Source: Pseudonocardia sp. C8 (GTDB lineage Bacteria; Actinomycetota; Actinomycetes; Mycobacteriales; Pseudonocardiaceae). Taken from it: a stretch of DNA of 64,000 nt. Position numbers and translations under genes: made by a program. Below are positions 41,265 to 49,135 of this stretch, in pieces (positions within the stretch are counted from its first letter, which is position 1; every line of letters starts with the position of its first letter). Below the pieces are notes generated by a model. The model searched no databases, was not told where the DNA came from, and saw only the letters and a list, made by a program, of their open reading frames with translations. Where the stretch lies: positions 5,667,501 to 5,731,500 of the forward strand of contig NZ_JACMTR010000002.1 in the NCBI RefSeq assembly GCF_014267175.1, read 5' to 3'.

Positions 41265-43355
41265 TCACCGGTGTCGCCGGGTGCCTCGGCCGGCGAGCCG
41301 GGTGGCGAGCACGCGGGTCAGCGGATCCGGTGCGACCCAGCTCCCGGCCAGGGTGCCGCCGTCGTGCACCTCCCGCACCCACTCGATCCCGCGCAGCGCG
41401 TTGACCAGGAAGAACCCGTCGGCGTCGGCGAGCGCGCCGACCGGCAGCGGTGCGATCCGGACCGCGCCGGGCCCCAGCAGGTCCAGCACCGCCCGCCGCC
41501 CGGTCCCGGGAAGGATGCGGCCGTCCAGCGGGGGCACCCACAGCCGTCCATGGTGGACGGCCGCGATCGCGGAGCGGGTCGTCTCCCGCAGGAGCCCGGC
41601 CGGGTCGGCGAGCAGCGGGGTGCGGTCCGGACCCGTCGCGGCCTCGTGGGCGTCCAGCCAGCGCCGGTCGGCGAACTTGTGGGCCTCGGCGTCGGTACCG
41701 CGGCGGACCTCGAGGACCAGCCCGGGTTGCTCGTCGAGCGGGACCGCTCCGGGCCATGCCGCGATCCGCACGTCCACCCGGGACGGATCGCGCACGTCCG
41801 CCTCGACCCGCATCCGGTGGTGCCCGGTCAGGCCGGCGGCGGCCCGGGCGACCGTGCTCTCGACCGGGGCGGTCAGCACCCGGCCGGTCACCGCGAGGTA
41901 GGAGCGCCGCAGCCGGGCCGCGTGCTCGCCGACCCGGGCCGGGACGCCGTCGGTGCAGGCCAGCGTCTCGAACAGGCCGGCGTCGCGGTCGGCGGGCCGG
42001 GTCACGGCGGGCGACGGTGGCCGCCCGGGGCCGTCCAGCGCGGCGAGCACCGGGGCGGCCTTCGTGAGGCACTCGCCGTACTCCTCGGCCGGGTCGGAGT
42101 CCACGGTGATCCCGCCACCGACCCCGAGCCGCCCGTCGCGGGACCCGTCGGGGCGCACCGGACCCAGGTCGAGGGTCCGGATGGCGACGTTGAACTCCAG
42201 CCCGGCAAGCGGGCTCACCCCACCGACGGCCCCGGTGAACAGGCCCCGCTCGCGACCCTCGCAGTCGGCGATCACCTCGCAGGCCCGGACCTTGGGTGCG
42301 CCGGTGACCGAGCCGGGCGGGAACGCGGCGGCGAGCAGGTCCCCGTCGGTGACGTCGTCGCGCAGCGTGGCGTGCACCCGCGAGACCAGGTGCCAGACCC
42401 CCGGATGCGGCTCGACCGCGAGCAGCCGGCCGACCCGCACCCCACCCGGGACCGCGACCCGGGCCAGGTCGTTGCGCATCAGGTCGACGATCATCACGTT
42501 CTCGGCGGCGTCCTTCACCGACACGGCCAGCTGGCCGCGCTGGTGCTCGTCACGCTGCGGGTCGCCCGTGCGCGGGCGGGTCCCCTTGATCGGCGCGGTG
42601 CCGACCTCGGTGCCGGCACGGTGCAGGAACAGCTCCGGGCTCGCGCTGACCGCCGCCCGGTCCGGCCCGGCGACGAGCGCGGCCCGCGCGGGTGGCACGG
42701 CGGCGGTCAGCCGTGCCCAGGCCTCGTGCGCGTCGCCGTGCAGCCGAACGTCCAGCCCGGTGGCGATGTTGGCCTGGAAGATCTCCCCGCGCCGGATCTC
42801 GGTGACGCAGCGCTCCACGGCGGCCAGGTGCGTGTCCCGGTCCGGCCACCGCAGCACCTCGAGCCGCGCCGCCCGGCGGGGCGCCGGGCGGCCGAGGTCG
42901 CGCCGCAGGTCGGCGAGCCGTTGCTCGGCCGAGGCGACGTCCGGGTGCACCGGCAGCTCCGCCGGCCGGCCGGCGCCGGCCACCAGGGCCTCGAACCACC
43001 AGCGCTCGCCGTCGTGCCGCAGGACGTCGCGGTACCAGGCGAGCACCGCGCCCGGCCGGGTCTCCGGCAGCGCGTGGTCGAGGAACCCGAACCAGCCGCC
43101 GCCCACCGCGCCGGGCCGGGCCGGGTCGGCCGGCAGCCGGGGGACCGCCGCGAGCAGCGCGAACGGGTCGGAACCCGACGGCGCCACCCGCACCGGGTCA
43201 CAGGTCACCACCGCCCCCCACGCCCATCCGCCGGCGAACGCGGCCACCCGGTCGCGGTGCGCGAGCCGGCGCACCAGCTCGCCGGGTTCGCCGCCGGTCG
43301 CGAGGGGCACGGCGTACAACCGGGGCCGGACGGGTGCGGAGGCGGTCGACGTCAC
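41265..43355 (-). CDS. pabBC: aminodeoxychorismate synthase/lyase fusion (PabB-PabC)
   Basis: A 696-residue bifunctional folate enzyme. Residues about 1-450 are the chorismate-binding PabB domain: IFQANIATGLDVRL, TAPIKGTRPRTG (PIKGT motif of aminodeoxychorismate synthase), ENVMIVDLMRNDLARV, FPPGSVTGAPKVRACEVI. Residues about 460-696 are a class IV PLP aminotransferase, PabC-like, with DAGLFETLACTDG and the likely PLP lysine in AHKFADRRWL. It makes 4-aminobenzoate from chorismate with a PabA partner found elsewhere. GTG 43355 is chosen because CATGCT lies six bases upstream. Confidence 0.9.
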   Translation of the reverse strand: MTSTASAPVRPRLYAVPLATGGEPGELVRRLAHRDRVAAFAGGWAWGAVVTCDPVRVAPSGSDPFALLAAVPRLPADPARPGAVGGGWFGFLDHALPETRPGAVLAWYRDVLRHDGERWWFEALVAGAGRPAELPVHPDVASAEQRLADLRRDLGRPAPRRAARLEVLRWPDRDTHLAAVERCVTEIRRGEIFQANIATGLDVRLHGDAHEAWARLTAAVPPARAALVAGPDRAAVSASPELFLHRAGTEVGTAPIKGTRPRTGDPQRDEHQRGQLAVSVKDAAENVMIVDLMRNDLARVAVPGGVRVGRLLAVEPHPGVWHLVSRVHATLRDDVTDGDLLAAAFPPGSVTGAPKVRACEVIADCEGRERGLFTGAVGGVSPLAGLEFNVAIRTLDLGPVRPDGSRDGRLGVGGGITVDSDPAEEYGECLTKAAPVLAALDGPGRPPSPAVTRPADRDAGLFETLACTDGVPARVGEHAARLRRSYLAVTGRVLTAPVESTVARAAAGLTGHHRMRVEADVRDPSRVDVRIAAWPGAVPLDEQPGLVLEVRRGTDAEAHKFADRRWLDAHEAATGPDRTPLLADPAGLLRETTRSAIAAVHHGRLWVPPLDGRILPGTGRRAVLDLLGPGAVRIAPLPVGALADADGFFLVNALRGIEWVREVHDGGTLAGSWVAPDPLTRVLATRLAGRGTRRHR

Positions 43356-43461
43356 CGGCAGAGCATGCTGATCCCGGCCGTTGCCGGGAAGGGGCCGGTG
43401 GCGTAGTGCACGTACGGGCCCGCCGCGCCGCGGGCACGGTCCCGCTATTGACAAGATCCCC

Positions 43462-44109
43462 TCAGGTCCAGGCCTCGGGGCGGCGGGCGACCCCGTGGAT
43501 CCGCTCGACCTCGGCGGGGTCCAGGACGGCTGCCAGCCCGCGCAGGGCGTGCACCAGCGCGCCCTCGGTCGCGACCACCACGTCGTCCGGCCAGCGCCGG
43601 ACCCGCATCGGCGCCCCGATCACCGCGATCACCGGCCGGACCGGCACCCGGGCCCCGTCCGCACCGAGCCGGGGTAGCAGCAGCTCGCGCACCCGCTGCG
43701 CCTCGAGCCGAGCCCGCGGGACCGCGTCGGTGGACACACCGGACACGACCAGCCGGTCGCCGTCCAGCAGCACCGGGCGGCGCCGGTGGTGCCGAGAGTT
43801 GATCACGCAGATCCCCGGTGGCCCGACCAGGACGTGGTCGAGGTCGGCCGCGCCCCCGTCGAGTGGCACGGAGTGGAGCACCCGCCAGCGTGGCGGCCGG
43901 CCGAGCAGCCGGTCACGGCGGGTCCGGCCGGTCAGGGACGCCAGCAGTTGCGCGGTGCGCAGCTCGCCGTCGGCCCCGAGGCGCCAGTTGCGGTCCGGGC
44001 CCCCGGCGCCGCGGACGTGGGCGGCCACGTGCCCGGCCCGGCGCCCGGGATAGTGCCGGGCGAGGTCCAGGGTGCGGGAACGGTCGACGGTCTCGTCGGT
44101 GCGTGTCAT
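43462..44109 (-). CDS. NERD domain-containing protein
   Basis: A 215-residue protein with a NERD (nuclease-related) domain: LGADGELRTAQLLASLTG, WRVLHSVPLDGGAADLDHVL and VGPPGICVINSRHHRRRP, i.e. the conserved E and DxD-like acidic positions followed by a strand where K is replaced by SR. Such proteins are suspected nucleases of unknown role. CACACT is six bases before the ATG at 44109. It is divergent from the 62-bp repeat array. Confidence 0.78.
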   Translation of the reverse strand: MTRTDETVDRSRTLDLARHYPGRRAGHVAAHVRGAGGPDRNWRLGADGELRTAQLLASLTGRTRRDRLLGRPPRWRVLHSVPLDGGAADLDHVLVGPPGICVINSRHHRRRPVLLDGDRLVVSGVSTDAVPRARLEAQRVRELLLPRLGADGARVPVRPVIAVIGAPMRVRRWPDDVVVATEGALVHALRGLAAVLDPAEVERIHGVARRPEAWT

Positions 44110-44560
44110 GGACGGAGTGTGGACCCGGCCACCGACAGGAACGGGCGGCCACGTGCCTCTCACCCGCGCTCCGATCGATCAGCACCTTGTGGCCCCGGGC
44201 GGGGCGGGAACGTGCGCGTCGAGCGTCGCTGGTGGGTTGATCAGCGCGTTCTGGCCCCGCGTGGGGCGAGATCGTGCGTGCCAGAGGCTGTGGCCGGGTC
44301 GATCAGCAGGTTGGCGCCGTCGGTGGGGCGTGAAGGTGCGTCTCGAGCAGCGCACCGGGGGGTGATCAGCACGTTCTCGGCGCGAATGGGGCGGGAACGT
44401 GCGCGTCGAGCGTCGCTGGCGGGTCGATCAGCGCGTTCTGGTCCCGAGCTGGGCGAGATCGTGCATGCCGGGCGCTGCGGCCGGGTAGGTCAGCACGTCG
44501 TTTCCCAGAATGGTCGTGCGCCGGCCGGGCGCCGGTAACCTCGGCCGGGGGTGAGCGGTG
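44110..44560. other. 451-bp intergenic region dominated by a repeat array
   Basis: Contains the divergent promoters of the NERD gene (left) and the DUF1992 gene (TAACCT at 44536-44541) and between them the 62-bp repeats. No credible gene; short open frames across the array merely reflect the repeat period of 62-63 bp. Confidence 0.6.
44177..44505. repeat. 62-bp tandem repeat array, locus 2 (five units plus partial)
   Basis: Units begin with GATCAGC at 44177, 44239, 44301, 44364 and 44426, with a partial sixth at 44488: periods 62, 62, 63, 62, 62. Most units contain an imperfect palindrome; the fourth has perfect 8-bp arms GCACGTTC (44369-44376) and GAACGTGC (44395-44402). Units 1 and 4, and 2 and 5, are most alike, giving a higher-order period of 187 bp. 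Confidence 0.92.
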
Positions 44561-45058
44561 ATGAACCCGGTGGATCCACGTTTCGAGTCCCCGGTCGACC
44601 GGGCGATCCGGGAGGCCGCCGAGCGCGGGGAGTTCGACGACCTGCCCGGCAAGGGCCGCCCGTTGCCGGGAGCCGGCACCATCGGCCCGGTCGACGAGAA
44701 CTGGTGGGTCCGCGGCTACCTGGAGCGTGAGGGGCTCTCCGGCGAGGCGCTGCTTCCGCCGTCGATCCAGCTGCGCAAGGAGCTCGACCGGGTCGACGCG
44801 ACCGTCGCGCGGTTCCCCGACGAACGTCTGGTCCGGGAGCACGTCGACGAGGTGAACTCCCGGGTCGTCGACCACATCCGGAACCCGGTCGGGCCGCGGG
44901 TCCCGATCCGCAAGCTGGACGCCGACGAGGTCGTCGGGCGCTGGCGGGCAGCTCGGGAGCGGCTCCGGTCCGGGGCGCCGGGTCCCGCGGAAGCAGCGCC
45001 GGTGCTGCGGCAGCGGAACCGCCGCAGCTGGTGGGCCCGTCTCCGCCGTCGACGGTGA
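44561..45058 (+). CDS. DUF1992 (DnaJC28-like) domain protein
   Basis: A 165-residue protein. The DUF1992 core spans about 6-80: FESPVDRAIREAAERGEFDD, LPGKGRPLPG, ENWWVRGYLEREGLS and LPPSIQLRKELDRV. The family includes the C-terminal part of human DNAJC28 and bacterial YdhD-like proteins, function unresolved. The ATG at 44561 follows GGGGGTGAG. It reads away from the repeat array and ends before the palindrome at 45147-45199. Confidence 0.83.
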   Translation: MNPVDPRFESPVDRAIREAAERGEFDDLPGKGRPLPGAGTIGPVDENWWVRGYLEREGLSGEALLPPSIQLRKELDRVDATVARFPDERLVREHVDEVNSRVVDHIRNPVGPRVPIRKLDADEVVGRWRAARERLRSGAPGPAEAAPVLRQRNRRSWWARLRRRR

Positions 45059-45146
45059 GGCCGGGCTCGGATGAAGCCCTCGACGTGCCGTCGCCCGGAG
45101 CGGCATCGCCCCGGCGTCGCCGGAGCGCGGCCCGGCCCGGCGGTGC

Positions 45147-45199
45147 CCCACGAGCGGGTCGTTCGTGGCGTTCCTTCCGACGAAGGGTCCGCTCGTGGG
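45147..45199. terminator. long inverted repeat, left of nitrile hydratase island
   Basis: Perfect 11-bp arms CCCACGAGCGG (45147-45157) and CCGCTCGTGGG (45189-45199) around 31 bases. Probably a terminator between the DUF1992 gene and the SRPBCC remnant; its right arm shares GTCCGCTCGTGG with the palindrome at 48988-49008. Confidence 0.55.
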
Positions 45200-45244
45200 A
45201 CAGCTGCAGCGCCCCTGACGCCGCCCGGGCGGCGCGTGTCCGGA

Positions 45245-45520
45245 TCAGCTCCGGGCCGGGATCCGGGGCGCGAAGTGGCCCGGGGCGGCCAGCGGCCGGT
45301 CGGTCTCCAGCAGGGTCTTGAGGGCCGCGAGGATCGCGGGCCAGCCCTCGCCGACGTCGCTGCGGTCCTGCTCGCCCTGTGCGTCGTCGGTGAAACCCGT
45401 GTGCAGGACCTGCAGTTTCACCGCCTCGTCGCCGAACGGGGAGATCGTGAACTCGACGACCGTCGGAGGCCGCCCCGCGGCTTCCTCTGCCCGGCCGGTG
45501 AAGGTGTACGACAGCCGGGC
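45245..45520 (-). pseudogene. C-terminal fragment of an SRPBCC/AHSA1 domain gene
   Basis: The minus strand encodes LSYTFTGRAEEAAGRPPTVV, EFTISPFGDEAVKLQV, and EGWPAILAALKTLLETDRPL, which is the C-terminal half of an AHSA1-type SRPBCC (START-like) protein. The upstream sequence in this frame (past 45520) no longer resembles the family, and no start signal is present. About half the usual 150-residue domain is missing, so this is a truncated remnant at the left border of the nitrile hydratase island. Confidence 0.7.
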
Positions 45521-45895
45521 ACCGTGCAGCCCGCACGGTCGAGTGGGCCGGTGGCCTCGACAGCCTCGGGGAACGGTCAGCATGTCGCAGCAGACGACGA
45601 GCACGTCGCGCACGCCGCGGTTGAGCACGGAAGGCACCCCGCGCCACTCCCTGCCGACCCCACGACATGACATAGTTCCATGTGGAAGCGAGAGTGGGTC
45701 ACACGCCACAACCGATGGCACCCGGACATCCCACCGCTCTACGAGTGGGGCCCCGGTGATGAGGTCATTCCCACTGACATCTTGACCAGGACATGATGCC
45801 GAAGTGACAGGGGCGAGCGTAGCCGTCTCGCTCGGCGAGATCAGCGCCGATGGACAAGCAGCAGAACCCACTCTTCGAAACCTTTGGAGGCAGTA
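45521..45895. other. 375-bp region upstream of nitrile hydratase operon
   Basis: Apart from the formamidase fragment (45680-45796) I see no gene. The last about 100 bases should hold the nitrile hydratase promoter; TTTGGAGGCAGTA (45883-45895) is its ribosome binding site. The sequence is less GC-rich than the flanking chromosome. Confidence 0.5.
45680..45796 (+). pseudogene. N-terminal fragment of acetamidase/formamidase
   Basis: ATG at 45680 opens a 38-codon frame containing HNRWHPDIPPLYEWGPGDEV, which matches the N-terminal signature of FmdA/AmdA-type formamidases, then stops after TDILTRT. The remaining about 370 residues are absent. The amidase normally acts on the amide produced by nitrile hydratase, so this is a plausible remnant of a once complete nitrile-amide pathway. 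Confidence 0.6.
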
Positions 45896-46594
45896 ATGGA
45901 TGGCGTCCATGACGCTGGCGGAATGCATGGATATGGGTCCGTGCCGTACCAGAAGGACGAGCCCTACTTTCACCATGAATGGGAAGGTCGGGTGCTGTCC
46001 ATTCTCACCTGGATGCACCTCAAGGGGATCTCCTGGTGGGACAAGTCCCGAATCTACCGGGAGAAGATGGGAAACGAGAACTACGTCAACGAGCTCCGGA
46101 AATCCTACTACACGCACTGGCTGAGCGCGGCAGAGCGTCTGCTGGTCGACTCGAACATCTTCACCGAGCAGGAGCGCCGGCATCGAGTGGGCGAAATTCT
46201 CGACGGCACCTACAGGGATAGGGTTCCGACCAAGGAGTTCGATGAGTCTGAGATCGAGGCGGCGATCTCGACCATGCACGAGCCGCACTCACTGGTTCTG
46301 CCGGGACCGACGCCGTCCTACGAGCCCGGGGATCGAGTTCTGGTGAAGAATATGAATCCGAGCGGACACACTCGCTGCCCGAAGTACGTTCGTAACCGGG
46401 TCGGCGAGGTAGTCATGTCTCATGGACCCCAGATCTATCCAGAGAGCAGCTCGGTCGGAGCGGGCCCGGACCCCAAGCCATTGTACACCGTCGGGTTCAA
46501 GTCCAAGGACCTCTGGGGAGACGACGGGAATGAGAACGATGTCGTCTATGTCGATCTCTGGGAGCCCTACCTGTCCTCGCCGAATGCGGCCTGA
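45896..46594 (+). CDS. nhhB: nitrile hydratase beta subunit, high-molecular-weight cobalt type
   Basis: A 232-residue subunit of the enzyme that hydrates nitriles to amides. [14 protein letters not shown] at the N-terminus, [43 protein letters not shown] and [20 protein letters not shown] are family-typical; from memory the sequence is closest to the H-type enzyme (NhhB) of Rhodococcus rhodochrous J1. Beta precedes alpha, the order of cobalt-type operons. The ATG at 45896 follows GGAGG; an alternative at 45884 is less well placed. Codon usage is less GC-biased than in the neighbours, suggesting acquisition. Confidence 0.93.
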   Translation: MDGVHDAGGMHGYGSVPYQKDEPYFHHEWEGRVLSILTWMHLKGISWWDKSRIYREKMGNENYVNELRKSYYTHWLSAAERLLVDSNIFTEQERRHRVGEILDGTYRDRVPTKEFDESEIEAAISTMHEPHSLVLPGPTPSYEPGDRVLVKNMNPSGHTRCPKYVRNRVGEVVMSHGPQIYPESSSVGAGPDPKPLYTVGFKSKDLWGDDGNENDVVYVDLWEPYLSSPNAA

Positions 46595-46607
46595 AAGGAA
46601 ATAAGGC

Positions 46608-47225
46608 ATGAGCGAGCACGTCGAAACGTACACCGAGTACGAGGCCCGCACGAAGGCAATCGAGACCCTGCTCTACGAGCGTGGCATCGTGTCGCCGAAG
46701 GCGGTCGATCGAGTGGTGTCCTACTACGAAAACGACCTCGGGCCCATGGGCGGCGCGAAAGTCGTGGCGCGGACGTGGGTAGACCCCGAGTACCGCGACT
46801 GGGTTGCGCGAGACGCGACCGCGGCCATGGCCTCACTGGGCTACGCCGGGGAACAAGCCCACCAGATCACGGCGGTGTTCAATGACAGCAGCACCCATCA
46901 TGTCGTCGTCTGCACCCTCTGCTCGTGCTATCCGTGGCCGGTGCTGGGACTTCCGCCTGCCTGGTACAAGAGCATGGAGTACCGTTCCCGAGTGGTCGCT
47001 GATCCGCGAGGGGTGCTGGGTCGTGATTTCGGTCTGAAGATCGTGGACGACGTCGAAGTCAAGGTGTGGGACAGCAGCTCCGAGATTCGCTATATCGTGA
47101 TCCCGGAGCGCCCGGCAGGAACAGACGGTTGGACCGAGGAACAGCTCATCAGGCTGGTCAGTCGAGACTCCATGATCGGCGTCAGTAAGGCCCTCTCCCC
47201 GGACGACATTGGAGCGTTGGCGTGA
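46608..47225 (+). CDS. nhhA: nitrile hydratase alpha subunit, cobalt type
   Basis: A 205-residue catalytic subunit. The metal-binding motif CTLCSC is at residues 102-107, in VVCTLCSCYPWPVLGLPPAW; threonine in this motif marks the Co(III) type, and the second and third cysteines are normally oxidised to sulfinic and sulfenic acids. AKVVARTWVDPEYRDW and RYIVIPERPAGTDGW are conserved. It lies 13 bases after beta and overlaps the accessory gene by 4 bp (GTGA). Close in pattern to NhhA of R. rhodochrous J1 (recall, not computed). Confidence 0.94.
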   Translation: MSEHVETYTEYEARTKAIETLLYERGIVSPKAVDRVVSYYENDLGPMGGAKVVARTWVDPEYRDWVARDATAAMASLGYAGEQAHQITAVFNDSSTHHVVVCTLCSCYPWPVLGLPPAWYKSMEYRSRVVADPRGVLGRDFGLKIVDDVEVKVWDSSSEIRYIVIPERPAGTDGWTEEQLIRLVSRDSMIGVSKALSPDDIGALA

Positions 47226-47533
47226 GCGGGGTGTCGGTAGAACTTCCCATCTCAGGAGAGGAGGCGCCGCCGCGGGACAATGGCGAACTCGTGTTCACTG
47301 AACCGTGGGAGGCCACTGCCTTCGGAGTTGCCGTAGCCCTCTCTGACCAAGGTAGCTACACCTGGGAGCATTTCCGTCAGCGGTTAATGCGGGTTATCGC
47401 GGCATCCGAGGGGTGCGAGGCGTACTATGAGAGCTGGGCGAAGGCACTCGAGGCGAGTGTGATCGATGCTGGGCTGATCAGCGAGTCGGATGTGCGAGCG
47501 CGGATGGACACGCTGCTCCACCACCACGATTGA
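47222..47533 (+). CDS. nhhG: nitrile hydratase accessory protein (NhhG/NhlE-like)
   Basis: A 103-residue protein resembling the N-terminal half of the beta subunit: LVFTEPWEATAFGVAVALSD, YTWEHFRQRLMRVI and YYESWAKALEASVIDAGLIS. In cobalt-type systems this small protein escorts alpha and exchanges for beta to deliver the cobalt-loaded, cysteine-oxidised subunit (self-subunit swapping, described for NhlE/NhhG). It overlaps the alpha gene by 4 bp, completing the beta-alpha-accessory operon. No cobalt transporter gene of the NhlF type follows. Confidence 0.88.
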   Translation: MSGVSVELPISGEEAPPRDNGELVFTEPWEATAFGVAVALSDQGSYTWEHFRQRLMRVIAASEGCEAYYESWAKALEASVIDAGLISESDVRARMDTLLHHHD

Positions 47534-47644
47534 TCCCGCCCGGGCTGGTGCTCTAGCTGCGCAGGACCAGCAGGTCGCGGTCCGTCTGTCTTCCGTCCTC
47601 TGAGGGCGGACCGCGATCTCGGTCCGGTATTCAACTGCTTCGTC

Positions 47645-48069
47645 GTGACACGAGATGTCGACAAATCTGGTCGGCGCTCGGGGGTGAAGATGGTACGGAT
47701 CGGACAGGACTGCTACGAGCTGCGTGCGATAGTTTCGTTTGCTAATGCGGTGAAGGAGGTCGTCGCGACTTCACCGCAACTCAGACTGCTTCCGCTTGGT
47801 CACGGGCTCGCCATCGTACTGCTAGTTGATGATCTGGCCGAGACCGCGTTCTGTACGCGCACGACGTCCCGGAGCAGATGCCGGATTACCCCATCTTTGA
47901 GCATCTGCTCGTCGGCCACGATGGTGTCCGGGTAACTGTCCGGTCCAGCCCTCTCGTCAGTGTCGACTCGAGCACCCTCGACACAATTTGCACACTTGAA
48001 GGAATCAGACTCCGAGTGGCCGAAACGATGACCGAACGACTGGAAGATCGTCCCCGCTCTCGGCGATGA
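47645..48069 (+). pseudogene. frameshifted ORF after nitrile hydratase genes
   Basis: Two overlapping frames read as one interrupted protein of about 140 residues. The first (47645 to about 47850) gives YELRAIVSFANAVKEVVATS through AIVLLVDDLAE; the second, offset by one base and open from 47833 to 48069, continues RVLYAHDVPEQMPDYPIFEH, LLVGHDGVRVTV and LRVAETMTERLEDRP. Joining them at about 47835-47855 restores a continuous sequence. I do not recognise the family. Either a real frameshift mutation or a sequencing error; position between accessory gene and MarR gene suggests it belonged to the nitrile operon. Confidence 0.5.
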
Positions 48070-48136
48070 CCACAGGAACGCACTGTTGGCCGCTCCCGGG
48101 TCACGTAATTTCCGAATGGACTACCGGGGGTGGTAA

Positions 48137-48586
48137 GTGTTGGAGGCGAGCGAGCCGCTCTCCCTGCTCCTCACGACGCTGGAGCGCTTCGCGAATCAGC
48201 GGATCAGAACGACGGTGCTGGCATCTGAAGGATTATCAGTCGACCAGTGGCGAGTGATGTGGTCCATTTATCGTGGTGGCGGTTGCTCGATGAGTGAGGT
48301 CGCCGAACGGGCCGTCGTTTCGACCACCACATTAACACGAATAATCGACAAGCTCACCGCGCAGTCGGTTCTCTATCGGCATGTCGACACCAGTAACCGG
48401 CGCCGTACGCCGCTCTATCTTTCGGATCGTGGTGCCAGGCTGACGGAACGTGTCCGGGCAAGGGTTGACGAAGTGGAAAGTGAAATCTTCGGCAATGGCG
48501 GCAACTCACCTGAGTGCCTACAGGGTGTGATGCGACGTGCAGGCGCGGCGTGGTCGCAGTCGTTCGAGAATTCACATCTCTCTTAG
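48137..48586 (+). CDS. MarR family transcriptional regulator
   Basis: A 149-residue winged-helix regulator. LSVDQWRVMWSIYRGGGCSM, SEVAERAVVSTTTLTRIIDK (recognition helix) and VDTSNRRRTPLYLSDRGARL (wing) define the family. GTG start preceded by GGGGGTGGTAA. As I recall, the H-type nitrile hydratase locus of R. rhodochrous J1 also includes a MarR-like regulator (NhhD), so control of the nitrile hydratase operon is likely here; the AmiC-like partner of that locus is not seen. GC content and codon use match the island rather than the flanks. Confidence 0.82.
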   Translation: MLEASEPLSLLLTTLERFANQRIRTTVLASEGLSVDQWRVMWSIYRGGGCSMSEVAERAVVSTTTLTRIIDKLTAQSVLYRHVDTSNRRRTPLYLSDRGARLTERVRARVDEVESEIFGNGGNSPECLQGVMRRAGAAWSQSFENSHLS

Positions 48587-48659
48587 TTCGTCATTGTGTT
48601 CCTCCGATCGCGGACGATCGCCCGGATCATCTTCGAGACCGGCGCCCGCCGCAGCCTGC

Positions 48660-48833
48660 CGACCTAGCCATCCCTGCCTCGCCGTGTTTGCGGTAGCGGT
48701 CGGACCACGGTCTGTCGTCGTCCAGGCCACCTGGAACCGCTCGGCGGCCTGCGCTACCGCCGCAGGCCGTTCTCGACGGTCAGGCGGGCAACGGTGCAGT
48801 CGGTCCTTCTGGGCCGGCGGTTGGCGTAAGCAC
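48660..48833 (-). pseudogene. remnant of an IS481-family transposase (N-terminal part)
   Basis: The minus strand reads, in two shifted frames, ARLTVENGLRR then VAQAAERFQVAWTTTDR then WSDRYRKHGEAGMA, which together follow the helix-turn-helix start of IS481-type transposases (...RW.DRYR..GEAGMADRSSRPH). At least one frameshift and a stop interrupt it, and the catalytic DDE domain is missing. It marks the right border of the nitrile hydratase island. Confidence 0.65.
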
Positions 48834-48987
48834 GATGACACCTCCTGTGGTTGTGGTGCGGTTGCCTTCGACAGCTTCACACCTTCCGCAGGAGGTCGTT
48901 CCCATTCGAGATCAGTCAGATCGTGCCGTCACACGACATCGACCAGTGTCCATGGTCGGTACAGCCACAACCCGCGGGCGCGGTCCA

Positions 48988-49008
48988 CCACGAGCAGTCC
49001 GCTCGTGG
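48988..49008. terminator. palindrome right of nitrile hydratase island
   Basis: CCACGAGC (48988-48995) and GCTCGTGG (49001-49008) are perfect 8-bp arms around AGTCC. It shares the 12-mer GTCCGCTCGTGG with the inverted repeat at 45147-45199 on the other side of the island. Confidence 0.5.
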
Positions 49009-49135
49009 CGAACGTGCGGGACCGCCGTTGCGCACCGGTCTCGTCCCGGCTGCGCTCCTGCGGGTCAGTGGCGCCGGCCCGGTGGGTTCGCCCCGGAATG
49101 GTCGTCGGCTGCGACGGGCCGGGTGGCGGAGGCGG

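Larger units (their letters stand above)
48587..49135. other. 549-bp region right of the nitrile hydratase island
   Basis: No intact gene. It contains a decayed IS481-type transposase start on the minus strand (48660-48833), an imperfect inverted pair (ACCTCCTGTGG near 48840 and CCGCAGGAGGT near 48890) and the palindrome 48988-49008. The remainder up to the DUF1707 gene shows no supported feature. Confidence 0.55.

Noticed and set aside
44177..44505. CRISPR array suggested by regular 62-bp spacing
   Set aside because: There is no invariant repeat separated by unrelated spacers; similarity runs through the whole unit and non-adjacent units resemble each other. No cas genes are in the window.
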